Assembly: GCA_030043675.1 (NCBI GenBank) | Contig: JASHXG010000166.1 | Location: forward strand, 1-19,779 | Direction of reading: 5' to 3' | Length of the DNA stretch: 19,779 bases | Source of the DNA: Vulcanimicrobiota bacterium | Lineage (GTDB): Bacteria; Vulcanimicrobiota; Vulcanimicrobiia; Vulcanimicrobiales; Vulcanimicrobiaceae | Shown here: positions 1-7,180 of the stretch, piece after piece | Position numbering within the stretch: the stretch's first letter is position 1 | How the letters are laid out: each line of letters starts with the position of its first letter | Position numbers and translations under genes: made by a program | Notes under the pieces: generated by a model | The model's database searches: none | What the model saw: the letters and a program-made list of their open reading frames with translations, nothing else | Told to the model about the DNA's origin: nothing

Positions 1-1
1 G

Positions 2-82
2 CTCGCCGAGAATGGCATCCAAAGCCTCTTCGCATTGCAAAGCGCCTCGCTCGACGCCGCGTTGCCGGTTCATGCCGATTGA
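2..82 (+). CDS. C-terminal tail of an unidentified protein (partial)
   Basis: Frame 2 is open from the window edge to a TGA at 80-82 and gives about 26 residues, ending LDAALPVHAD. The start lies outside the window. The reason to believe it is the arrangement: the best start of the next gene (ATG at 72) overlaps this stop by a few bases, the same tight coupling seen between the following genes. The fragment is too short to assign a family, and chance openness over 26 codons cannot be excluded. Confidence 0.4.
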   Translation, partial: LAENGIQSLFALQSASLDAALPVHAD

Positions 83-410
83 CGACCGGCTGCGCATCTT
101 GGCGGAGCGCATCGGCGCCTTCCATATCACCGATCGGGTGATGAAGCGCGCACAAAGCGTCATCGAGAGTTCGCTGCGCGACGGCGAGGTCGCAGAGGAA
201 ACGCGCAGCGCCTACCTCGCGGCGGCCCGCCGCTACTTCGGTGAGTTTGCGACCGAGGCGCGCGCCCATCTGCGCGACGTCGATCGGCGCCTCGAGCAGG
301 CCAATCAAGTGACGTTCAATCTGAGCGCCGAGCGCGGAGTCGCCGTCAAGCGAATCGAGGCGACCCAATCGGTTCTGCAGAGCATCGAAGCGCTGCGAGA
401 GTCGCCGTGA
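72..410 (+). CDS. Small helical, probably coiled-coil protein upstream of mlaE
   Basis: Encodes 112 residues beginning MPIDDRLRILAERIG. An in-frame ATG at 12 exists, but the stretch 12-71 reads as low-quality Ser/Arg/Pro sequence and lies inside the upstream reading frame, so ATG 72 is preferred. The protein is rich in Ala, Arg, Glu and Leu with no predicted signal or membrane segment. Heptad-like spacing between residues 50 and 105 suggests a long helix or coiled coil. Its TGA overlaps the GTG start of mlaE (GTGA at 407-410), so translation is probably coupled to the transporter. I do not recognise the family. A cytoplasmic accessory role for the Mla transporter is inference from position only. 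Confidence 0.65.
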   Translation: MPIDDRLRILAERIGAFHITDRVMKRAQSVIESSLRDGEVAEETRSAYLAAARRYFGEFATEARAHLRDVDRRLEQANQVTFNLSAERGVAVKRIEATQSVLQSIEALRESP

Positions 411-1183
411 GACTGCTCGACCGCGTCGGCCAGGCGACGACGAACTTCTTCGAATATGCGGGCGGTTTGACGATCCTCTCGGCCGAGACCGTCGGCTTTA
501 TGGCACGACTGCGAATTCGAGTCGGCGAAACGATCTCGCAGTGCGCCTTGCTCGGCGTCCAGTCGCTGGTGATCGTGACGCTGACCTCGCTCTTCACGGG
601 CGCCGTGATCTCACTCGAGTCGGCGCAATCAGCGGTTGCCTATGGATTCGAAAACATCGTCGGCGGTGCGGTCGCGTACGGCTCGGTGCGCGAGCTGGGC
701 CCGATGTTGACCGCCGTCGTCGTTGCCGGCCGCGTGGGCGCCGCGATCGCCGCCGAGCTCGGCTCCATGGTCGTTACCGAGCAGATCGAAGCGCTGCGCT
801 CGATGGGCCTGGAACCCGCGCGATTTCTGGTAGTGCCGCGTCTGGTGGCATTGCTCTTCATGCTTCCGCTGCTGACGATCTTCGCGGACGTGGTCTCCAT
901 CCTCGGCGGCATGTATATCGCACAGGCTTACGCACACATCTCCTACGATTCGTTTATTTCTTCGGTGCGCCAAAGCATCGATATGTCCGACGTGATCAAG
1001 GGACTGCTTAAGTCGTTCGTCTTCGCCGTCATCATCGTGATGGTCGGCGCCTACCAGGGGCTCTCCACGCGCGGCGGCGCCGCCGGCGTGGGCCGCTCGA
1101 CGACGTTTGCCGTGGTCCTTGCCATTATCCTGATCTTCGTATCGAACTTCTTCCTCTCGTTCTTGCTCTTCGGCGGACAATGA
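407..1183 (+). CDS. mlaE: MlaE-family ABC transporter permease
   Basis: This 258-residue integral membrane protein is the permease of an Mla-type lipid ABC transporter. Its core carries the family's conserved ELGPMLTAVVVAGRVGAA stretch and the coupling segment VTEQIEALRSMGL that contacts the ATPase, followed by several hydrophobic helices to the C-terminus. Known MlaE proteins are about 260 residues, so this one is full length. It starts with GTG overlapping the upstream stop, and its TGA overlaps the mlaF ATG (ATGA at 1180-1183). In the known complex it forms a dimer with two MlaF ATPases and an MCE-protein ring and moves phospholipid between inner membrane and periplasm. The transport direction in this lineage is not shown by the sequence. 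Confidence 0.93.
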   Translation: MRLLDRVGQATTNFFEYAGGLTILSAETVGFMARLRIRVGETISQCALLGVQSLVIVTLTSLFTGAVISLESAQSAVAYGFENIVGGAVAYGSVRELGPMLTAVVVAGRVGAAIAAELGSMVVTEQIEALRSMGLEPARFLVVPRLVALLFMLPLLTIFADVVSILGGMYIAQAYAHISYDSFISSVRQSIDMSDVIKGLLKSFVFAVIIVMVGAYQGLSTRGGAAGVGRSTTFAVVLAIILIFVSNFFLSFLLFGGQ

Positions 1184-1947
1184 ACCAAGACGCTCGCAAG
1201 GTAATCGCGCGGATCGACAATGCGACGCTTGCTTTCGGCGACAAGGTCGTGCTCAAGAACCTCTCCTTTGACGTCGCCGAAGGCGCGATCACCTGCGTGA
1301 TCGGTCTATCGGGAGCCGGGAAGTCGACCATCCTTCGCTTGCTCGACGGTCTGCTTCTTCCGAGCGAAGGCCACGTTTACGTGCGCGGCGAGGACATCTG
1401 CCACATGAATGAAGAGCAGCTCAACCGCGTGCGCCAGAAGATCAGCCTCTCGTTCCAGTTCTCCGCGCTGCTCGACAGTCTGACCGTGGGCGAGAACGTC
1501 GCGCTGCCGTTACGCGAGCACACCAAGCTCTCGGAGGCAGAGATTCGCAAGACCGTGCTGGATGCGCTTGATAGCGTCGGACTCGCGCATACGTACGATA
1601 ACCTTCCAAACGAGCTCTCCGGCGGAATGCTCAAACGAGCGGGCTTCGCGCGCGCGATCGTAACGCGCCCGGATCTCGTTCTTTACGACGAACCGACCAC
1701 CGGCCTGGATCCGATCGTGACGAACCTCATCACCGATACGATCCTCAAGCTTCGGCAAAAGCTCCACGGTACGGCGGTCGTCATCTCGCACGATCTACCG
1801 TCGATCTTTGCGATGGCCGACTACATCGCCATGCTTTTCGAGGGCGCAATTATCGCCTGCGATACCGCCGAGAGCATTCGCAGCTCTACGAACCCGATCG
1901 TACAGCAATTTCTTCAGGGCTCCGAAGTTGGGCCAATCCCCATCTAG
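1180..1947 (+). CDS. mlaF: MlaF-family ABC transporter ATP-binding protein
   Basis: 255-residue ATPase subunit that powers the MlaE permease. Visible motifs in order: Walker A GLSGAGKST (42-50), Q-loop around SFQFSALLD (91-99), ABC signature LSGGM (146-150, the Met replacing the usual Q as in many MlaF proteins), Walker B LVLYDE (166-171), D-loop GLDP (175-178) and H-loop SHD (203-205). All catalytic positions are intact and the length is normal. The start codon overlaps the mlaE stop. A 63-bp gap with no clear Shine-Dalgarno separates it from the MCE gene, the only real spacing inside the transporter operon. Confidence 0.95.
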   Translation: MNQDARKVIARIDNATLAFGDKVVLKNLSFDVAEGAITCVIGLSGAGKSTILRLLDGLLLPSEGHVYVRGEDICHMNEEQLNRVRQKISLSFQFSALLDSLTVGENVALPLREHTKLSEAEIRKTVLDALDSVGLAHTYDNLPNELSGGMLKRAGFARAIVTRPDLVLYDEPTTGLDPIVTNLITDTILKLRQKLHGTAVVISHDLPSIFAMADYIAMLFEGAIIACDTAESIRSSTNPIVQQFLQGSEVGPIPI

Positions 1948-2010
1948 CGAATGTTTCAGAGGTTCCCTAGGGGAGGCACTCACGCGGCGAGAGCCTAATA
2001 CGCACGGCAT

Positions 2011-3573
2011 ATGACGAGGCAGGCACAGGTCGGCGCGTTCGCGATCATCGCGTTGCTGCTGCTGTTTGGAGTTTTCTACGTCATTACCGACTTCGGGACG
2101 CGCCACACCGGCTACCGAGTCGGCGTTCACTTCCAATCGGCCGCCGGCCTTACGCCTGGGGCACTGGTCTATTTCAGCGGCGTCACCGTCGGCTCGGTCG
2201 ACACGATCGACTTACTGCCGGACAACACGGTGGACGTGATTCTGGCCATCAACCGCGACATAGACATCCCGGCCGCCTCTCGCTTTGTCATCGAAGCGCC
2301 GCTGACCGGATCGCCGTCGCTCGTCATCGTGCCCCCGCGCCAGAAGCCGCCCGTTCCGCTGCTGCCGCGTCAAGTGCTCCCGGTAGCCGAGCAGCCGCAA
2401 GGCATCAACGCGACCTCGATCGCCGATCTGTTGGAGCAGGGGCAGGGGCAGCTCAAACGTTTCGGAGACGTCATGTCGATGTTGCAAGCGCGCACGCCCA
2501 AGCTGCTCGCGACCCTGCAAACGACCTTGAACAACGCCAACGCGCTCACGCTCACGACCAAAGCATCGGTGCAACAGCTCTCGCGCGAACTGTTGGCTCT
2601 CGGTTCTAGCCTGCAAATGAATCTCGGCACGGCGTCGGTAAACGTCGCGCAGCTCTCGGCAACGCTGAACACCGCGGCGACGATGGATTCCAGGAAGCTC
2701 AGCGCGCTGCTCGATCAGTTCAACTCAACTGCCGTCGCGCTCAATCACTCGATGACGGCGCTCGAGAGCCTTGCTACCGATCCCCAACTCAAGGCCAACG
2801 TGCTGGCCACGACGCAGAGCATTGCCGATACGACGCAGACGTTGGCCGACCTCACCAAGGATCTGCGCACCGTCACCGGCAACCCGCAGACGCAGGCACA
2901 GATGCGCGACACGATCGCGAATCTCGATGCCGTGCTGCAAAAGGCGAACTCGCTGCTGGGCGAGCTCGGCGGCACCAGTCACGTCTACGGCGTGGATACC
3001 GGCGCAACGCCGGCGCCGCCGACCGTGCCGGGGAGCACGCCGTTTCCGGTTGGGTCCCCGGCTCCGGGGAGCACGCCGGGCGGCGGCATCTCGCCCCAAG
3101 CGCGCGCGAACCTCCAGGGCAAGCTCGGCGCGCTGGCGCGCAACCTCGTGAACATTCAGGTCCGTCTGAGCGGCCTCTCGCCCCAACACGTCACGACCTT
3201 CAACTCGGTGCTCCCTGCGAGCCAGGGTCCGCTCGGCGACATCAACGTGATCGTGCTTCCACACGGCACCACCAGCTTGATGTTCGGTGCCAACGCCATC
3301 GGAAGCCAGACCACCTGGAATGCGCTGCTCGAGCAGAACAACGGCAACTTTCACATCGGAGCCGGCGTGCTCTATTCGCAGATCGGCGTGCTCGGCGCGT
3401 ACCAGCCGCTGCGGGGTTTCGGCCTCGAGACGCGCGTCTACGATCTCACCTATCCGATGATCGACCTCTACGGCAACCTCCGCATCTTGCCCGGTACGTC
3501 GCTCTTCTTCGGTCAGCGTGACATCAACCACGCAGCGCGCCGCAACACCTTCGGCCTGCAATACCAGTTTTAA
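2011..3573 (+). CDS. mlaD: MlaD-like MCE protein with long helical region and C-terminal beta-rich domain
   Basis: 520 residues, far longer than the roughly 180-residue E. coli MlaD. An N-terminal membrane anchor (about 7-28) is followed by a single MCE domain (about 32-115, GYRVGVHFQSAAGLTPGALV onward). Then comes a long Ala/Leu/Gln/Thr-rich helical region (about 130-315) and a Pro/Gly/Ser linker (about 325-352). The last 160 residues alternate polar and hydrophobic residues with Gly turns and end NTFGLQYQF. A terminal Phe on the last strand is the classical Bam-recognised signature of outer-membrane barrels. A transenvelope MlaD of this layout has been described in the diderm Firmicute Veillonella parvula. 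I infer the same here: the anchor in the inner membrane, the helices across the periplasm, the barrel in the outer membrane. No strong ribosome-binding site is seen at the ATG. Confidence 0.9.
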   Translation: MTRQAQVGAFAIIALLLLFGVFYVITDFGTRHTGYRVGVHFQSAAGLTPGALVYFSGVTVGSVDTIDLLPDNTVDVILAINRDIDIPAASRFVIEAPLTGSPSLVIVPPRQKPPVPLLPRQVLPVAEQPQGINATSIADLLEQGQGQLKRFGDVMSMLQARTPKLLATLQTTLNNANALTLTTKASVQQLSRELLALGSSLQMNLGTASVNVAQLSATLNTAATMDSRKLSALLDQFNSTAVALNHSMTALESLATDPQLKANVLATTQSIADTTQTLADLTKDLRTVTGNPQTQAQMRDTIANLDAVLQKANSLLGELGGTSHVYGVDTGATPAPPTVPGSTPFPVGSPAPGSTPGGGISPQARANLQGKLGALARNLVNIQVRLSGLSPQHVTTFNSVLPASQGPLGDINVIVLPHGTTSLMFGANAIGSQTTWNALLEQNNGNFHIGAGVLYSQIGVLGAYQPLRGFGLETRVYDLTYPMIDLYGNLRILPGTSLFFGQRDINHAARRNTFGLQYQF

Positions 3574-3577
3574 GCTC

Positions 3578-4516
3578 GTGGAAGCCGCGAAACCGCGCGT
3601 CGGCATCATCGGGGCGGGCGCCATGGGGACGCTCTTCGGATTCCACCTCGCCGCCTTGGCCGACGTCACGATGCTCGACGACAATGCAACCGTCGCCGAA
3701 GCCGTCGCGCGCAATGGTTTGCGGGTGAACGGCGGGCCGGCGCGCGCGGTCGCGGTCGCGCGCCACGCGCGTGACCTGTTCGGCTCGCAGGTGCTCTTTC
3801 TTTTCGTGAAAGCAGTCGACACGCTGCGAGCGCTGCGCGCGTTCGCCGGCGAGCTCGATCCTGCCGCACCGATCATCTCGCTGCAGAACGGCGTCGGCAA
3901 CGAAGATGCGATCAAGACGGCCCTCGGCGGCGCGGTGCCCGTCATTCTCGGAATCACGACCGAATCATCGCAAACGATCGCGCCGGGTGACGTTCGCAGC
4001 TCCGAAGCGGGCAACACGATCATCGGCTCCGCCGGTGCGTCGCCGAGCACCTCGCGCACCGTGGCCGAGCTGCTCAATCGCAGCGGTCTGCGCGCCTCGG
4101 TCGTGTACGACATTCGTCCCCATCTGTGGGGGAAGCTGGTCGCGAATGCTGCGGTCAATGCACTCTCGGCCCTGCTCGACTGCAATGCCGGCGATATCCC
4201 CAAGGATCCGAACGCGGCTCATCTTGCCGAAGCCGTCGCGGAAGAGACCGCCAACGTCGCCGCCGCGCTGAAGATCAACCTTCCGTTCGTCAATCCTTGG
4301 CAATACGTTACCGAGGTGATCGCGCTCGGCGCGGATGCGAAGAGCTCGATGGCCTACGATCTCGAGTCGGGGCACCCCAGCGAGATCGATCACATCAACG
4401 GCGCGGTCGTCGCATTCGGCCGTCGCACCGCGACGCCAACGCCGTACAACGACGCGATGGTGCGACTGGTCAAAGCACGGGAAGCGCTGCTGACGCGTTC
4501 ACGGCTGCGGGGTTAG
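3578..4516 (+). CDS. panE: 2-dehydropantoate 2-reductase (ketopantoate reductase)
   Basis: About 312 residues. It reduces 2-dehydropantoate to pantoate with NADPH in pantothenate and CoA synthesis and is cytoplasmic. The dinucleotide motif GAGAMG lies at residues 12-17, the family's Lys-Asn segment WGKLVANAAVNALSAL at 184-199 (K186 as catalytic Lys, N190), and the C-terminal substrate segment SGHPSEIDHINGAVV follows. The GTG at 3578 is chosen because it places the Rossmann motif next to the N-terminus and starts 4 bp after the mlaD stop. The frame stays open upstream to an ATG at 3518, inside mlaD, but that would add a non-conserved leader. Its 3' end overlaps the convergent lipoprotein gene by 18 bp. 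The subfamily also contains other ketoacid reductases, so substrate is probable rather than certain. Confidence 0.88.
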   Translation: MEAAKPRVGIIGAGAMGTLFGFHLAALADVTMLDDNATVAEAVARNGLRVNGGPARAVAVARHARDLFGSQVLFLFVKAVDTLRALRAFAGELDPAAPIISLQNGVGNEDAIKTALGGAVPVILGITTESSQTIAPGDVRSSEAGNTIIGSAGASPSTSRTVAELLNRSGLRASVVYDIRPHLWGKLVANAAVNALSALLDCNAGDIPKDPNAAHLAEAVAEETANVAAALKINLPFVNPWQYVTEVIALGADAKSSMAYDLESGHPSEIDHINGAVVAFGRRTATPTPYNDAMVRLVKAREALLTRSRLRG

Positions 4517-5239
4517 ACGCAGCAAGCGAATCGTACCGGTCGAGGCCTCGACGTCGATGCCGTGTCCGCCGCCGCCGTTGACGCTTCCCACGATCGTTTC
4601 CGAGCGGCCTTGCGAGGTCCCCTGCAGCCCGAAATCGGTAAAGAGCGAGCCGTTGTCGGTGTGGAGGCGAACGTTGAACGCCGCTTTGGCGATGACCCAC
4701 ACCTCGATGTTGCCGCTCTGGGTCGAAAAGTGCAGCGTTCCCGGCCAGTCCGTCGAGCCCATCGTTACCGAGAGGTTCCCTTGGCCGACGGCCGCCTGTG
4801 CGTAACCGGGCAGCATCACCTTGACGTCGCCGTGCCGGGCGACGATGCGGGCGCTGCCGCCGATGTCGGTTACGTTCACGTCGCCCTGCTGCGATTCGAT
4901 CGCCAGAGTAACGCCGTCGGGGACGCGCACTAGGAGCGACGCCAGCGGCGCCGGAGCCTCGACGATCACCCCGTGCGCGACGGGCCGCAACCTCGGCGCC
5001 GCCGGCGTTTGCTTGGCCAGCGCGGTGGCCGAGATGGTAAAGGCGCGGCGCGACTGACCGGCGGAGGGCTGGAAGGCGTTCACCGTCGCCGAGGCGACGC
5101 GAACCTCCAGCGTTGCGCCAGGCTTCAAGAGGCCGATCGTCGTCGCGTAGGGCGTCTGGCTGGAACATCCGGCGGACAGGAGAAGAAGCAGAAGAAGGAG
5201 CGGTCTCGACATGGCAACCCGCACCGTACGAACCATCAT
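4499..5239 (-). CDS. DUF4097-like surface or periplasmic lipoprotein
   Basis: About 246 residues. The N-terminus is a lipoprotein signal with a run of eight leucines and the lipobox LSAGC (acylated Cys25 from this start). The rest is a chain of short beta strands with repeated glycine turns (SQQGDVNVTDIGG, ARHGDVKVMLPG, STQSGNIEVWV, HTDNGSLFTDF, ASTGTIRLLRL). This is the repeat-like pattern of DUF4097/adhesin-type right-handed beta structures, and no enzymatic motif is visible. An ATG at 5239 is preferred because AGGA lies 8 nt upstream. An ATG at 5212 gives the shorter MSRPLLLLL start and is the alternative. Either start overlaps the divergent GH114-like gene. The 3' end overlaps panE. Confidence 0.7.
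   Translation of the reverse strand: MMVRTVRVAMSRPLLLLLLLLSAGCSSQTPYATTIGLLKPGATLEVRVASATVNAFQPSAGQSRRAFTISATALAKQTPAAPRLRPVAHGVIVEAPAPLASLLVRVPDGVTLAIESQQGDVNVTDIGGSARIVARHGDVKVMLPGYAQAAVGQGNLSVTMGSTDWPGTLHFSTQSGNIEVWVIAKAAFNVRLHTDNGSLFTDFGLQGTSQGRSETIVGSVNGGGGHGIDVEASTGTIRLLRLTPQP
5195..5200 (+). promoter_or_regulatory. Ribosome-binding site of the GH114-like gene
   Basis: AAGGAG lies 10 nt before the ATG at 5211 and supports that start. It is located inside the first codons of the divergent lipoprotein gene. Confidence 0.7.
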
Positions 5240-6041
5240 TGCTTTCGTCCTGGCGGGATGCGGCGGCGGCATGCCCGCGCCCCCGGCGAGCCTCACGGCT
5301 CCGGCGGCGCCTCCCGTGGTTCGCTGGATTCCGCAGCCCGGCACGAGCTACCAGATTCAATACGACGGCAGACTCGATCTGCACGTCCCGGCCGCGATCT
5401 ACGATCTCGACGGTTTCCAGACGCCCCCGGCGGTCGTGGCCCAGCTGCATCGAATGGGGCGGCGCGTCATCTGTTACATGGACGTCGGCACGTGGGAGAA
5501 CTGGCGCCGCGACGCCGGGCAGTTCCCCAAGCGCGTGCTGGGAAAGCGGGACGGACCCTGGCCGGGCGAACGCTGGCTCGACATTCGTGCGCGATCGATC
5601 CTCGAGCCGATCATGGGCGCGCGGTTTGACCTTTGCCGGCGCAAGGGCTTCGACGGTGTCGACCCCGACAACATCGATGGCTACCAGAACGACACCGGCT
5701 TCCCGCTCACCGCGGCCGAACAGCTCACCTACGATGAGTGGGTCGCGCGCGCGGTTCATGCGCGCGGCCTCACGGTCGACCAAAAGAACGACAACAATCA
5801 GGTCAAAGAGCTATCTAAGTTCTTCGATTTCGCCGTTCTCGAGCAGTGTTACGTTCAAGGATGGTGCGACCAATTTCGTGTCTATACGCGAACCGGCCGC
5901 CTCGTCGTCGACGTGGAGTACGGCGTGCGACGGGCGGAGTTTCTCGCGAAAACGTGTCGAGGCGCCGCGCATGACGACGATACGGCGATTGACAAGAAGC
6001 TCGAGCTCACCGCGTGGATCATCACTTGTCCTCGCCACTAG
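5211..6041 (+). CDS. GH114-like lipoprotein (endo-alpha-1,4-polygalactosaminidase family)
   Basis: 276 residues with a short lipoprotein signal (TIIAFVLAGC, Cys17). The mature part is a TIM-barrel-like domain of the TM1410/GH114 family. Visible family blocks are RRVICYMDVGTWENWR (84-99), WLDIR (122-126), GFDGVDPDNIDGYQND (146-161) with GFPLT (163-167), and FFDFAVLEQCY (204-214). D151 and E211 are candidate catalytic acids. Members cleave galactosamine-containing exopolysaccharides, so a role in trimming or remodelling secreted polysaccharide at the cell surface is likely. Many family members have untested substrates. The start has a good Shine-Dalgarno, and the 3' end overlaps the convergent recombinase gene by 20 bp. 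Confidence 0.83.
   Translation: MATRTVRTIIAFVLAGCGGGMPAPPASLTAPAAPPVVRWIPQPGTSYQIQYDGRLDLHVPAAIYDLDGFQTPPAVVAQLHRMGRRVICYMDVGTWENWRRDAGQFPKRVLGKRDGPWPGERWLDIRARSILEPIMGARFDLCRRKGFDGVDPDNIDGYQNDTGFPLTAAEQLTYDEWVARAVHARGLTVDQKNDNNQVKELSKFFDFAVLEQCYVQGWCDQFRVYTRTGRLVVDVEYGVRRAEFLAKTCRGAAHDDDTAIDKKLELTAWIITCPRH
5248..5251 (-). promoter_or_regulatory. Candidate ribosome-binding site of the DUF4097-like lipoprotein gene
   Basis: On the minus strand AGGA is placed 8 nt before the ATG at 5239. It favours this start over the ATG at 5212, which has no such motif. It falls inside the coding region of the divergent gene. Confidence 0.45.
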
Positions 6042-7035
6042 CATCGCGCAACGCCTTGTCGCGCGGGTGGTGCGCGTCGTAGCTGCGCCGGACGTGATCG
6101 AGCGTCATCTCGGCGTAGATCTGCGTCGTTTGTACGCTCGCGTGTCCGAGAAACTCTTTGATCGTCATCAGGTCGACGCCGCTTTTGTGCAAGTGCGTCG
6201 CCACCGAATGACGCATCGTGTGCGGCGTAATCTTCCCCTCCAAACCGCTCAGCTTGACGTAGGTCGCGAAGATCTTGCCCAACTGCTGATAGCTCAGGCG
6301 CCGGCGCTGCCGGCTGACGAACAGCGCGCCGTCGGGGCTGGCGGGGCGGACGGCAAGGTAGGCTTGCAGCGCATCTGCGGTGGCCTGGTTAAAGAACACG
6401 GTGCGTTGCTTGTTGCCCTTTCCGATCACGCGGATGGTTCGCGTCTCGAAGTCGACGTCGGCCACGTCGATCCCAATCAGCTCTGCGCGACGAATGCCGC
6501 TGGCATAGAGCAGCTCCAGGATCGCCACGTCGCGCCGCCGGCGCGCGTCGGGTTCGCCGGCGGGCGGGCGCGTCCCGAGCAGGCGCATGACGTCGCGCAC
6601 CGGCAGTGCCTTGGGGAGGCGTTTGGGGAGCCGGATGTTCTGGATCTCCAGCGCCGGGTTGTCGGGCCGATGCCCTTCGCGCTTCAAGAACGCGAAGAAA
6701 CGCCGCATCACCGCCAGCTTGCGCCGGATGCCGGCCGCCCCGTACTCCCGCGTGCCGAGCTCGATCAGGTACTTGCGCAGCGACGAGAGACGTGCATCCG
6801 CGAAGAGCTCGCCGAACGGACCGCGGTACGGCCGCCCGTCGGCCGCGGCGGCCGGGCGATTCGCGAGAAACGCTCCCAGGATCTCCACGTCGCGCGCGTA
6901 CTCGCGGGCCGTCCGCGGGCCGCGTTTGAGCTCCATCGTCAAATAGACGACGAACTCGGCGATCAGCGGATCGACCGGATGCCATTCGTGGACGCGGCGG
7001 TCGGGTCGCGCGGCTCGGACGGCGTTCTTGGGCAT
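6022..7035 (-). CDS. xerC: Tyrosine recombinase, XerC/XerD type
   Basis: 337 residues. All six residues of the tyrosine recombinase site are visible: R182 (SGIRRAEL), K209 (GKGNKQR), H272 and R275 (PHTMRH), H298 (FLGHAS) and the nucleophile Y307 (TTQIYAEM). The N-terminal SAM-like core-binding domain occupies about 20-125. The close fit to Xer proteins, the stop-to-stop packing among chromosomal genes and the absence of mobile genes suggest chromosome-dimer resolution at dif rather than an element integrase. XerC versus XerD cannot be told apart here, and the symbol is a convenience. The start at 7035 is set by AAGGAG 6 nt upstream; an ATG at 7050 lacks a site. It is slightly longer than the usual 300 residues, with an Arg/Ala/Pro-rich insertion near 60-75. 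Confidence 0.88.
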   Translation of the reverse strand: MPKNAVRAARPDRRVHEWHPVDPLIAEFVVYLTMELKRGPRTAREYARDVEILGAFLANRPAAAADGRPYRGPFGELFADARLSSLRKYLIELGTREYGAAGIRRKLAVMRRFFAFLKREGHRPDNPALEIQNIRLPKRLPKALPVRDVMRLLGTRPPAGEPDARRRRDVAILELLYASGIRRAELIGIDVADVDFETRTIRVIGKGNKQRTVFFNQATADALQAYLAVRPASPDGALFVSRQRRRLSYQQLGKIFATYVKLSGLEGKITPHTMRHSVATHLHKSGVDLMTIKEFLGHASVQTTQIYAEMTLDHVRRSYDAHHPRDKALRDASGEDK

Positions 7036-7041
7036 CGCCCT

Positions 7042-7047
7042 CTCCTT
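7042..7047 (-). promoter_or_regulatory. Ribosome-binding site of the Xer-type recombinase
   Basis: AAGGAG on the minus strand lies 6 nt before the ATG at 7035 and overlaps the alternative upstream ATG (7050), so it decides in favour of the shorter protein. Confidence 0.75.
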
Positions 7048-7058
7048 CATTAGTAGCG

Positions 7059-7068
7059 CAAATATTTG
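7059..7068. promoter_or_regulatory. AT-rich perfect palindrome upstream of the recombinase gene
   Basis: CAAATATTTG is a perfect 10-bp palindrome 23 bp before the recombinase start, in an AT-rich patch that contrasts with the GC-rich surroundings. It lies between the terminator of the lipoprotein gene and the recombinase start, where the recombinase promoter must be. It could be an operator or part of the promoter. No factor can be named. Confidence 0.35.
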
Positions 7069-7120
7069 TTTGTGCTATTTAGCCATGCGCCTGCGAAGGC
7101 CTGCGTGCTCCCGGCCCGCC

Positions 7121-7155
7121 AGAAAGAAAGCGGGCCCGCCGAAGCGGACCCGCTT
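7121..7155 (-). terminator. Rho-independent terminator with UUCG tetraloop
   Basis: Read on the minus strand, 7155-7144 pairs with 7139-7128 in a 12-bp stem with one G-U pair (T7148 as read on the minus strand, G at 7135). It closes on the very stable C(UUCG)G loop (7143-7140). The T-rich tract TCTTTCT follows directly (7127-7121). It sits 26 bp beyond the stop of the propeller lipoprotein gene. On the plus strand the stem has a C-A mismatch and no T tract, so it works for the minus strand. Confidence 0.85.
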
Positions 7156-7180
7156 GGGTTGCGAACCCGTTAACCTGGTA

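Noticed and set aside
2725..4203. 492-codon open frame on the minus strand
   Set aside because: It is antisense to mlaD and panE, whose motifs are intact. Its product is low-complexity Arg/Ala sequence.
5113..7053. 646-codon open frame on the plus strand
   Set aside because: It crosses the GH114-like gene in another frame and the recombinase on the opposite strand, both with full motif sets. Its translation is Arg/Ser-rich with no recognisable domain. It is a GC-driven shadow.
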